Notes: generated by a model not told the origin, from the letters alone. A stretch of DNA of 5,508 bases from Actinomycetota bacterium (GCA_947494085.1 CANLTP010000068.1:1-5508); one strand, 5' to 3'. Positions 1 through 4,995 are shown, counted from the first letter of the stretch. A program made the numbers and translations.

Positions 1-1
1 T

Positions 2-40
2 TCTTCAGTCTTCGACTTCCTGCTTGCCCATAAGAAATAA
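2..40 (+). CDS. 3' end of an unidentified gene (partial)
   Basis: Twelve codons and a TAA stop are visible, reading SSVFDFLLAHKK. The gene starts outside the window, so the product cannot be identified. This frame was chosen over the neighbouring one, which stops at 31-33, because it gives an ordinary amphipathic C-terminal helix with a basic end, whereas the other reads FFSLRLPACP. Support also comes from the strong terminator that begins 36 nt after the stop, which implies that a + strand transcription unit ends here. The assignment is tentative. Confidence 0.4.
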   Translation, partial: SSVFDFLLAHKK

Positions 41-75
41 AGGAATTAATCACTTCACCTCTCTCGTTGAATTGA

Positions 76-111
76 AAAGAGCCCCACAGATTCCTCTGCG
101 GGGCTCTTTCT
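76..111 (+). terminator. Strong intrinsic terminator, possibly bidirectional
   Basis: A 15-bp stem pairs 76-90 (AAAGAGCCCCACAGA) with 95-109 (TCTGCGGGGCTCTTT). There is one A-C mismatch, at 86/99, and a TTCC loop at 91-94. The GC-rich core ends in AAA/TTT flanks, so the descending arm runs into TTTCTT on the + strand and into TTTTC on the - strand. It probably ends the + strand gene that stops at 40. It could also stop - strand transcripts coming from the heliorhodopsin gene, whose stop codon lies about 110 nt away. Confidence 0.85.
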
Positions 112-219
112 TGTAGCTCAGATTGTGTTGCGCACCTCTATGACTCAGTAGGTGAACATTAACACTTGAACTAGCACTTCCCTGACTAAGTGCGTAAACC
201 TTAACATCGTTTTTGACTT

Positions 220-984
220 TTAAACAGGGATTAAAGTGTTGGCAAAGATCTGCCAGGCAAGAAGTGATTTAGCAACGAGTGAGAGCGTGATGTAAGTGCG
301 TTCGCCACGGATGTAATCCGACCACTTTCCAACCTTCTTGTACTGCAACCACTGCACAAGTGCGAATGAGTTGAAGAAGATAAATATCGTCAAAACAATA
401 CCGTAAACAAAGGCTGGGGCAGTGGCATCGCCAACACCACCGATTGAGAAAACATAAAAAAGCACTGCTACCCAAGGAATTATTCCGGTGATGCAACCGA
501 AGATAAATGGGAGCCAACCACCGCTGCCTGGATTCTCATATTTTTCTTGCAACCAACCAAAAAGAATCATTGATGCATTAACACCGAAGATTGAGATTAT
601 TGCGGAAATCTCAGCAACACCAGTCACTTGCGCAATTAGAACAATCATTACTGAAGAGCTTATTGAATATTCAACCCAGCGGAAATAATTTCGCTTTGCC
701 GCTATGCCAGCGCTGTAACGTGGGAAAAATTGTGGACTCGCAACGATGAAATGTGCGAGTGCAGAGAGACCTAGGAAAATTCCAACTGTTAATCCAACCG
801 GAGTTTCAAAAAGTGTAATTGGTTCGGCAAAGGAAGTTCCGGGAGGACCAGTCATATATGTCGCGTTGATCGGTAATGCGAAGTCGTTGCTGAGTGCGAG
901 GACTGCGATCATTTGGGCCAGATGAAGGATCCCAGCGAAGATGTTTACCTTACGAAGACTTTGGGGTGTGATTTCTTTGCTCAT
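220..984 (-). CDS. Heliorhodopsin
   Basis: This is a seven-helix retinal protein of the heliorhodopsin family, which sits in the cytoplasmic membrane with its N-terminus inside, opposite to type 1 rhodopsins. From ATG 984 it has 254 residues, the usual length. Helices lie near residues 13-32, 60-82, 101-120, 126-148, 158-181, 188-216 and 229-250, with a long loop (about 36-56, NDFALP...GPPG) after helix 1. K239 in SLVAKSLLAW is the retinal Schiff-base lysine and E105 in RWVEYS its counterion; H21, H78 and S235 are also kept. They match K241, E107, H23, H80 and S237 of 48C12. A TTG at 990 would add two residues, but a -10 box at 992-997 favours ATG 984. The gene is divergent from the unknown gene at 1078. 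Family function is unsettled: most members studied do not pump ions, and light sensing or enzyme regulation has been proposed. Retinal synthesis genes are not in this window. Confidence 0.95.
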   Translation of the reverse strand: MSKEITPQSLRKVNIFAGILHLAQMIAVLALSNDFALPINATYMTGPPGTSFAEPITLFETPVGLTVGIFLGLSALAHFIVASPQFFPRYSAGIAAKRNYFRWVEYSISSSVMIVLIAQVTGVAEISAIISIFGVNASMILFGWLQEKYENPGSGGWLPFIFGCITGIIPWVAVLFYVFSIGGVGDATAPAFVYGIVLTIFIFFNSFALVQWLQYKKVGKWSDYIRGERTYITLSLVAKSLLAWQIFANTLIPV

Positions 985-997
985 AGGCAAAAGGGTA
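985..997 (-). promoter_or_regulatory. Heliorhodopsin promoter, -10 TACCCT, leaderless
   Basis: On the - strand TACCCT (992-997) fits the actinobacterial TANNNT -10 pattern and is followed by 7 nt and then ATG 984. Transcription would therefore begin at or next to the start codon. No Shine-Dalgarno sequence is visible, which agrees with leaderless initiation. There is no good TTGACA-like -35 box at 17-18 nt. The same block precedes the membrane-protein gene that starts at 4963. Confidence 0.6.
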
Positions 998-1048
998 GTC
1001 GGGAAATGCGAGGAAGCGTTGGATTAACGGGATGTCAGAGCCAGGGCA

Positions 1049-1070
1049 TAGGTTTGAATCAACGAAAGGG
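1049..1070 (+). promoter_or_regulatory. -10 box TAGGTT and Shine-Dalgarno for the 1078 gene
   Basis: TAGGTT (1049-1054) fits TANNNT and would give a start of transcription near 1061. AAAGGGG, at about 1065-1071, lies 6-7 nt before ATG 1078 and is a good Shine-Dalgarno sequence, so this gene appears to have a short leader, unlike its neighbours. The -35 box is poor; TTAACG at 1024-1029 with a 19-nt spacer is the best seen. Confidence 0.45.
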
Positions 1071-1077
1071 GCAGAAA

Positions 1078-1485
1078 ATGTTTGAATTTCTATTCATAGC
1101 GGCGATCGTCTATTTATATATGGAGCGCAGGTCCCGGAAAAAGCGCGAAGGCAGAAAGATGCACGGTTTGGATGCCGAACTAAAAACGCTTATTGATAAT
1201 GATGGCGATAAAACTGGAATTGCATTTGAGATTAAGCAATATTTGCTTGCGATTGTTGAAGACGATAAGAATGATCTAGAGAAGTTTTCTGATGCACGAA
1301 TTGCGCAGGCCGAGCGAATCTTGGATCGGGCTGGGCCATCTGCGATGTATTGGATGACAGATATTGCTGCACAGTTAGCCTTCTTGGCCGCGGCTCAGAA
1401 GAATGGAATCCCAACGAGTGTTGATGCAAAGGTTGGCGAGCAAGCAACACCAGAAGCAATAATTAAAGCGGTAGTAAAGGGCTAA
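1078..1485 (+). CDS. Small membrane-anchored protein of unknown function
   Basis: I do not recognise this 135-residue protein. The frame is open from 913, but ATG 1078 is the likely start: it is preceded by a Shine-Dalgarno sequence, and the upstream part would overlap the heliorhodopsin gene and has no protein-like character. Residues 2-15 (FEFLFIAAIVYLYM) form one short hydrophobic helix, followed at once by a very basic stretch (16-27, ERRSRKKREGRK), so the rest should be cytoplasmic. Residues 30-105 look helical and mixed in charge. An acidic DNDGDKTG stretch at 40-47 vaguely resembles a calcium loop but lacks the conserved glycine and hydrophobic positions. The C-terminal part (about 92-133) carries alanine-rich helices. 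The gene is divergent from heliorhodopsin across 93 bp, which makes it a possible co-regulated partner, by position only. Confidence 0.8.
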   Translation: MFEFLFIAAIVYLYMERRSRKKREGRKMHGLDAELKTLIDNDGDKTGIAFEIKQYLLAIVEDDKNDLEKFSDARIAQAERILDRAGPSAMYWMTDIAAQLAFLAAAQKNGIPTSVDAKVGEQATPEAIIKAVVKG

Positions 1486-1496
1486 TTACTTAGCCC
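1479..1496. terminator. Hairpin between convergent genes, overlapping a stop codon
   Basis: GGGCTAA (1479-1485) pairs perfectly with TTAGCCC (1490-1496) around a TTAC loop. The stop codon TAA at 1483-1485 is inside the left arm. There is no T-tract on the + strand and only TTT on the - strand, so as an intrinsic terminator it is modest. Its place in a 21-bp gap between convergent genes fits a shared two-way terminator. Confidence 0.4.
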
Positions 1497-1506
1497 ATTA
1501 ATTCAA

Positions 1507-2238
1507 TTAGGAATCTTGCCCCATTGACCACAGGGTCCAGATATGTGATCGAACAGTGCGAGGTTGGCTCATGATTGTTGTGATTTGGAATGCGACATCT
1601 TCTGGGCGCAGGTAAGTTTTTAATTTATCCTCACCAGCGGTGCGACCAAAGCCAAGTGCGAATTCAGTTTCGACTCCTGCTGGGCAGACAAGTGCAACGC
1701 GAACACCTTTAGAACGAAGTTCGCGATCGAGTGAACCAGCGAAGCCAACTTGGGCATGTTTTGTGCCAGTGTAAATGGCTTCGTTATCACCACCGCGGAA
1801 ACCTGCAACTGAAGCAACGATGATTACATCGCCCTCTTTCTTGGCTAACAAAGTTGGAAGCGCCGCACGAATAATATGGACAGTGCCTTCGTAGTTTGTA
1901 CGCATCATGCGATTTACATCTTCATCGCTGTGATCGAGGATTGAACCGTAATAACCAATGCCGGCATTTGGCACGATGGTGTCGATAGTCCCGAAAGTAT
2001 CGATTGCTGCCTTTGCGACTTTGCGTGCAATATTTGGATTAGAGCTATCACCGGCGACATAAATAGCGTTAGCACCAAGTTCGGCAACCATGCCTTTGAG
2101 GCGCTCTTCGCTTCGGGCGTTTAGAACAACTTTGCAACCCTTTTCGACAAGTGCTCTGGCTGCTGCGGCGCCGATACCTGCGGTGGCTCCGGTAATGATT
2201 ACAACTTTTCCATTTAGGTCACGCAATTGATATGTCAT
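1507..2238 (-). CDS. Short-chain dehydrogenase/reductase (SDR family), NADP-type
   Basis: This is a cytoplasmic classical SDR oxidoreductase of 243 residues, a typical length. The Rossmann cofactor motif TGATAGIG is at 16-23, D64 (in AGDSS) sits near the adenine, and NAG is at 91-93. The structural Asn is N115, the catalytic Ser S143 (in VASVAG), and the catalytic pair is Y156 and K160 (YTGTK). PAGVETEF (186-193) is the usual loop after strand 6. The basic R42 after strand 2 (NARSEERL) suggests NADP(H) over NAD(H). The substrate cannot be read from the sequence. The closest general type is the YdfG/serine-3-dehydrogenase-like group acting on small hydroxy acids or alcohols, which is a guess. 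ATG 2238 is supported by a -10 box 6 nt upstream. The gene is divergent from the nuclease gene and converges on the unknown gene ending at 1485. Confidence 0.92.
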   Translation of the reverse strand: MTYQLRDLNGKVVIITGATAGIGAAAARALVEKGCKVVLNARSEERLKGMVAELGANAIYVAGDSSNPNIARKVAKAAIDTFGTIDTIVPNAGIGYYGSILDHSDEDVNRMMRTNYEGTVHIIRAALPTLLAKKEGDVIIVASVAGFRGGDNEAIYTGTKHAQVGFAGSLDRELRSKGVRVALVCPAGVETEFALGFGRTAGEDKLKTYLRPEDVAFQITTIMSQPRTVRSHIWTLWSMGQDS

Positions 2239-2250
2239 GGAGGAAGATTA
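2239..2250 (-). promoter_or_regulatory. SDR gene promoter, -10 TAATCT, leaderless
   Basis: TAATCT on the - strand (2245-2250) is followed by TCCTCC and then ATG 2238, a 6-nt gap that puts the transcription start at the start codon. The intervening bases are pyrimidine-rich and are not a Shine-Dalgarno sequence. No convincing -35 box is seen at 17-18 nt. Confidence 0.5.
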
Positions 2251-2294
2251 GTGCGGTAATTTGATTTTTTCTATTCCATAGCGCTTACTCTCGG

Positions 2295-2306
2295 TAATCT
2301 GATGGC
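2295..2306 (+). promoter_or_regulatory. Nuclease gene promoter, -10 TAATCT, leaderless
   Basis: TAATCT (2295-2300) is followed by GATGGC and then the GTG start at 2307. This is the same hexamer and the same 6-nt spacing as the divergent SDR promoter. The ATG at 2302 cannot be the start because its frame meets TGA after two codons. A TTGATT at 2261-2266 is too far away, with a 28-nt spacer, to be a normal -35 box. Confidence 0.5.
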
Positions 2307-2927
2307 GTGAATACATCTAAGCGGATTGCCTTTGGGCTCTGTTCGGTGCTGATTTTTTCATCGAATCTTGTGCCTACTTCAGCGGCAGAGAAAATTACTC
2401 TCGTCATTACAGAAGATCAGATTGGCGGATATTCACGTAGCTCATTTAAACATTGGATAGATGCCGATAAAGATGGTTGCAATACCCGGTATGAAGTTTT
2501 AATTGCCGAAGCAATTGTGAAACCCACGATTGGTGCACGTTGCTATTTATCTGGCGGCAAATGGAAGAGTTCGTATGATGGAAAAGTTTTCACAAATCCA
2601 ACTGGTTTAGATATCGACCACATGGTTCCGTTGGCCGAAGCCTGGCGTTCTGGGGCCTGGGCTTGGACATCGGCGCAGCGAATGGATTTTGCAAATGACT
2701 TGGATGATTCGCGCTCGCTGTTGGCAGTTACTGCAAGTTTGAATCGTTCGAAGGGCGATCGAGACGTGGCGGGCTGGTTGCCAGCAAAAGCGCAGTGCGC
2801 TTATATTTCAAATTGGATTGCAGTGAAGTGGCGCTTTGATTTAACGGTAGATCCAATTGAAGGCGAATTCTTACAGTCAAAAATAACGAGCTGCAAAATT
2901 ACAAATGTTGTAATTTCAAACAGTTGA
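2307..2927 (+). CDS. Secreted HNH-family endonuclease (DUF1524/GmrSD C-terminal-like)
   Basis: The 206-residue product has a Sec signal peptide: a basic start, a hydrophobic core at about 8-20, and a likely cleavage after TSA (24-26). The mature part carries an HNH nuclease core: DIDHMVPL (102-109) with the general-base His H105, then N146, K149 and D151 in NRSKGDRD, then GWLP (156-159). A Ca-loop-like segment DADKDGCNTRYE (52-63) resembles the DxDxDGC motif of this actinobacterial family. Four cysteines in the mature region (58, 79, 164, 196) could form two disulfides, as suits an exported protein. The start is GTG, and the start-proximal TAATCT box suggests leaderless expression. The expected role is extracellular or envelope DNA cleavage, for nutrients or DNA uptake; the exact substrate is inferred. 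It is not linked to a methyltransferase or other restriction partner here. Confidence 0.88.
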   Translation: MNTSKRIAFGLCSVLIFSSNLVPTSAAEKITLVITEDQIGGYSRSSFKHWIDADKDGCNTRYEVLIAEAIVKPTIGARCYLSGGKWKSSYDGKVFTNPTGLDIDHMVPLAEAWRSGAWAWTSAQRMDFANDLDDSRSLLAVTASLNRSKGDRDVAGWLPAKAQCAYISNWIAVKWRFDLTVDPIEGEFLQSKITSCKITNVVISNS

Positions 2928-2938
2928 CTAATCAACTG
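2921..2938. repeat. 18-bp palindrome over the nuclease stop codon; terminator or operator
   Basis: CAGTTGA (2921-2927) pairs perfectly with TCAACTG (2932-2938) around CTAA. The left arm holds the nuclease stop codon TGA. No T-tract follows, so it would be a weak intrinsic terminator. It lies 23 nt before the next start codon and includes TTGACT, which resembles a -35 box. It could therefore be an operator of the TTGA-N4-TCAA type for the downstream operon. Confidence 0.5.
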
Positions 2939-2952
2939 CTGACTAGTTCGAT
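2924..2952 (+). promoter_or_regulatory. Possible promoter of the PLP enzyme-ridA operon
   Basis: TTGACT (2924-2929) matches five of six -35 bases. With a 17-nt spacer it meets TTCGAT (2947-2952), a poor -10 box, 8 nt before ATG 2961. That geometry would again give a near-leaderless transcript. TAGTTC at 2944-2949 is an alternative -10 box. The -35 part lies inside the palindrome at 2921-2938. Confidence 0.3.
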
Positions 2953-2960
2953 TGCTACCT

Positions 2961-4187
2961 ATGAGCCCAGATTTAATTTCGATATTCCATAAAGGAATGC
3001 CAATAGCGTCTCAGGGCAAGAGTATTGAAGAATTCCTCGCAACAGAAAAACAGTTGTTTACTGCGAACTTCCAATTTCCAATCATGGTCTTACGCGATAG
3101 CGCGATTGAACATAACATCCAACGAATGGCCAGTTACTGCAAATCACTTGGCTTTGAATTAGCGCCTCATGTTAAAACGCCAATGGCGCCAAAAATAGCG
3201 AAGCGCCAGATTGATGCTGGTGCCTGGGGACTCACAATTGCGAATTTCAATCAAGCCGCGATCATGCTTGCATCCGGGTTTACTCGTTTGATCATTGGTA
3301 ATGAAGTAATGGAACCAACTTCAATTGCTGAAATAGCGAAGATTAATGGCAGTGGCAGTGGGGAAATTATTTTTTATATTGATTCAATTGCAGGGCTAGA
3401 AATTGCTAAGAAGGCTATTGAAAAAACTCCCAATGCAAAGCTAAACGTCTTTATGGAAATTGGTGCACCAGGAGGCCGAGCCGGAATCCGTGACTTAGAA
3501 CTTCTAAAGAATATTTTGGATGAGATTGCAAAAGATGATCGTATTTTTGTTCGTGGGGTTTCTGGATTCGAAGGGGCGGTTCCTGGTGGAGATCGCAACG
3601 GAGAGGGAATTGAGAAAATTAGAATCTTTCTTCGGCAAATAGTTGCTGCTGCAGCAATTGCTAAACCATTTGTTCGCGGTGAAAAAATAATCATCTCTGC
3701 CGGCGGTAGTTCATACTTCGATTACGTCGCCGAAGAATTTGCAAAATATGATGGCGAAGCCCTGCTATTGCTTCGCAGCGGTGGGTATTTAAGTCACGAC
3801 CATATTCATTACGAGGATTTATATCCATTTATGGGGCTTTCGGATAGCGATCGTTTCTATCCAGCTCTTGAACTATGGTCCCGAGTATTAAGTGTTCCTG
3901 AAGCGAATCTAGCAATCCTGAACTTTGGAAAGCGCGATGCGGGAAATGATCTTGATGAACCACTTCCGATTCTTAAATTATCCGGTAAGCCAGTGCCATT
4001 TGAGGGAAAGATCAAGATGCTAAATGATCAGCATGCATTCATGGAGATAACGCCAGGTTCAGTTGTGGTTGGACAATTAATCGCCTGTGGAATTTCCCAC
4101 CCTTGCACCAACTTCGATAAATGGCGCCTGCTACCTCTAGTAAACGATGATTATGAAATCATAGATTTAATAGACACCCACTTCTAA
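2961..4187 (+). CDS. D-serine dehydratase/D-threonine aldolase family PLP enzyme
   Basis: This is a cytoplasmic fold-type III PLP enzyme with an alanine-racemase-like N-terminal barrel and a C-terminal beta domain (408 residues from ATG 2961). K72 in APHVKTPMAP is the PLP lysine. The barrel carries GAPGGRAGIR (168-177), GFEGAVPGG (202-210) and the phosphate-binding SAGGSSYFD (246-254). RSGGYLSHDHIHY (272-284) follows. In the C-terminal domain, H380 and C382 (SHPC) fit the divalent-metal pair of D-serine dehydratases, with NDQHAFME (355-362) nearby. A TTG at 2952 would add three residues but overlaps the possible -10 box. The family converts D-serine to pyruvate and ammonia, or splits D-threonine to glycine and acetaldehyde. 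A ridA gene 13 nt downstream favours a dehydratase, whose 2-aminoacrylate product needs hydrolysis. Substrate choice stays inferred. Confidence 0.85.
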   Translation: MSPDLISIFHKGMPIASQGKSIEEFLATEKQLFTANFQFPIMVLRDSAIEHNIQRMASYCKSLGFELAPHVKTPMAPKIAKRQIDAGAWGLTIANFNQAAIMLASGFTRLIIGNEVMEPTSIAEIAKINGSGSGEIIFYIDSIAGLEIAKKAIEKTPNAKLNVFMEIGAPGGRAGIRDLELLKNILDEIAKDDRIFVRGVSGFEGAVPGGDRNGEGIEKIRIFLRQIVAAAAIAKPFVRGEKIIISAGGSSYFDYVAEEFAKYDGEALLLLRSGGYLSHDHIHYEDLYPFMGLSDSDRFYPALELWSRVLSVPEANLAILNFGKRDAGNDLDEPLPILKLSGKPVPFEGKIKMLNDQHAFMEITPGSVVVGQLIACGISHPCTNFDKWRLLPLVNDDYEIIDLIDTHF

Positions 4188-4190
4188 CTG

Positions 4191-4196
4191 AAAGGT
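4191..4196 (+). promoter_or_regulatory. Shine-Dalgarno site of ridA
   Basis: AAAGGT ends 4 nt before ATG 4201 and lies in the 13-nt gap after the upstream stop. It decides the start of the second gene and shows that this genome uses Shine-Dalgarno initiation inside operons while first genes look leaderless. Confidence 0.6.
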
Positions 4197-4200
4197 CACC

Positions 4201-4587
4201 ATGACTAACTCAACAATCAAGCACGTAACAGCAAAAGGCGCACCAGCACCGGGTGGTTCATATTCACATGGCGTTATCGCTAATGGATTTCTTTATACCT
4301 GCGGAATGGGTCCAGTTGATCCTGCTACCGGAAAAATTGTAGAAGGTGGCGTAGGTCCACAAACTCGTCAAACTCTTATTAACTTGAAGGCGATTCTTGA
4401 TGAGGTTGGTGCAGATTTCAGCCAGGTAGTAAAGACAACTGCGCACCTTCAAAATTGTGTTGCAGACTTTGCTGAATACGACAAGGTCTATCGGGAATTC
4501 TTATCTGCGCCATTTCCAGTGCGCACAACTGTTGGATCAGATCTAATCAATATTTTGGTCGAGATAGATTTCGTTGTTGCGCTTTAA
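4201..4587 (+). CDS. ridA: RidA-family 2-iminobutanoate/2-iminopropanoate deaminase
   Basis: The 128-residue product belongs to the YjgF/YER057c/UK114 (Rid) family, small cytoplasmic proteins that form trimers with active sites between subunits. It hydrolyses reactive enamines/imines such as 2-aminoacrylate, made by PLP-dependent dehydratases, to 2-oxo acids and ammonia. Family features in order are PGGSYSHGV (17-25), the YTCGMGP strand (32-38, where many members have SGQ), QTRQTLINLKAIL (54-66), and the C-terminal PVRTTVGSDL...VEIDFVV (106-127). R108 matches the Arg needed for deaminase activity (R105 in E. coli RidA), and E121 matches the conserved Glu. C34 and M36 in place of Ser and Gln are mild departures that may place it in a Rid subfamily. 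It is translated from its own Shine-Dalgarno site, 13 nt after the PLP enzyme, in one operon. Confidence 0.93.
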   Translation: MTNSTIKHVTAKGAPAPGGSYSHGVIANGFLYTCGMGPVDPATGKIVEGGVGPQTRQTLINLKAILDEVGADFSQVVKTTAHLQNCVADFAEYDKVYREFLSAPFPVRTTVGSDLINILVEIDFVVAL

Positions 4588-4609
4588 AGTTAGCTAAAAA
4601 TTAAGGCGC
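4579..4609. terminator. Possible shared hairpin terminator with both stop codons in its stem
   Basis: GCGCTTTAA (4579-4587) pairs with TTAAGGCGC (4601-4609), nine pairs including one G-U, around a 13-nt loop. The left arm contains the ridA stop TAA (4585-4587). The right arm contains the stop of the - strand membrane gene (4601-4603). The AT-rich loop and the lack of a following T-tract make it a weak candidate, but it is the only structure in the 13-bp convergent gap. Confidence 0.35.
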
Positions 4610-4963
4610 TAGGGCTATTACAAGGTTAACAACCGCAAGTGCAATCATGGTTGCCCAAATCTTGGTAGAAACCGCTGGTTTCTTGAGGTTTTTATAACCA
4701 AGAAAGAGGATTACTGCGAGAATTAAAAATTTGATTCCAACTTTTGTGTGATCTGGTGCGTCCCAATTTGCAGCATCTGATGCATGCAGTGATGTCCGAA
4801 TTCCGACAAGTGCGATTCCGGAAACAAGTGAGAGAAGCGCGCTGTGCATGGCACCACCGAGAATGCGCTTCTGCGGCTTAGGAATTTGGGAAAGGAGGGC
4901 ACCAAGAATTCCAAGGAAACCAACTACGTGAAGTAGTAAGAAGATATTGCGTGCAATTGTCAT
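4601..4963 (-). CDS. Four-helix integral membrane protein, uncharacterised
   Basis: This 120-residue protein is almost entirely membrane-embedded, with predicted helices at about 5-25, 34-55, 74-91 and 101-119. Short hydrophilic loops separate them: IPKPQKR (27-33), a likely outside loop RTSLHASDAANWDAPDH (56-72), and KNLKKP (91-96). The positive charges around 29-33 and 91-101 place those loops inside, so both termini should be outside. Histidines H12, H40, H60 and H72 and the DHTKVGIKF segment (71-79) stand out; similar small four-helix proteins are widespread and unnamed in actinobacteria, as I recall. No enzyme motif is visible and I assign no function. It lies 32 nt downstream of lexA on the same strand but has its own -10 box, nearly identical to that of the heliorhodopsin gene. 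Confidence 0.82.
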   Translation of the reverse strand: MTIARNIFLLLHVVGFLGILGALLSQIPKPQKRILGGAMHSALLSLVSGIALVGIRTSLHASDAANWDAPDHTKVGIKFLILAVILFLGYKNLKKPAVSTKIWATMIALAVVNLVIALAP

Positions 4964-4976
4964 AAGTAAAAGGGTA
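4964..4976 (-). promoter_or_regulatory. Promoter of the four-helix protein gene, -10 TACCCT, leaderless
   Basis: TACCCT on the - strand (4971-4976) is followed by 7 nt and ATG 4963. There is no Shine-Dalgarno sequence, so a leaderless transcript is expected, separate from lexA. Read on the + strand, 4961-4979 matches the heliorhodopsin region 982-1000 at 16 of 19 positions. No clear -35 box is seen. Confidence 0.55.
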
Positions 4977-4995
4977 GCCCTAGAAACTTAAAAAA

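Noticed and set aside
112..122. A tRNA D-arm-like string, TGTAGCTCAG, just after the terminator.
   Set aside because: No acceptor stem, anticodon arm or GGTTCGAATCC-type T-arm follows at the right distance on either strand.
174..193. A GCACTT...AAGTGC hairpin between the terminator and the heliorhodopsin stop.
   Set aside because: Only six pairs with an 8-nt loop and no T-tract, so chance explains it well.
269..688. Open frames on both strands inside the heliorhodopsin gene.
   Set aside because: They are out of frame with a gene whose seven helices and active-site residues are intact, and show no ribosome site or recognisable motif.
913..1077. An N-terminal extension of the unknown + strand protein to ATG 913 (190 residues in all).
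   Set aside because: It overlaps the heliorhodopsin coding region, has no protein-like character, and a Shine-Dalgarno sequence and -10 box mark ATG 1078 instead.
1117..1230. An EF-hand-like loop DNDGDKTGIAFE in the unknown protein.
   Set aside because: The acidic positions 1, 3, 5 and 12 fit, but the invariant Gly at 6 and the hydrophobic residue at 8 are missing, so calcium binding is not supported.
3374..3694. A 106-codon open frame on the - strand inside the PLP enzyme gene.
   Set aside because: It is antisense to a well-supported coding region, is rich in Ser/Pro/Ile/Arg as expected of a shadow frame, and has no start signals.
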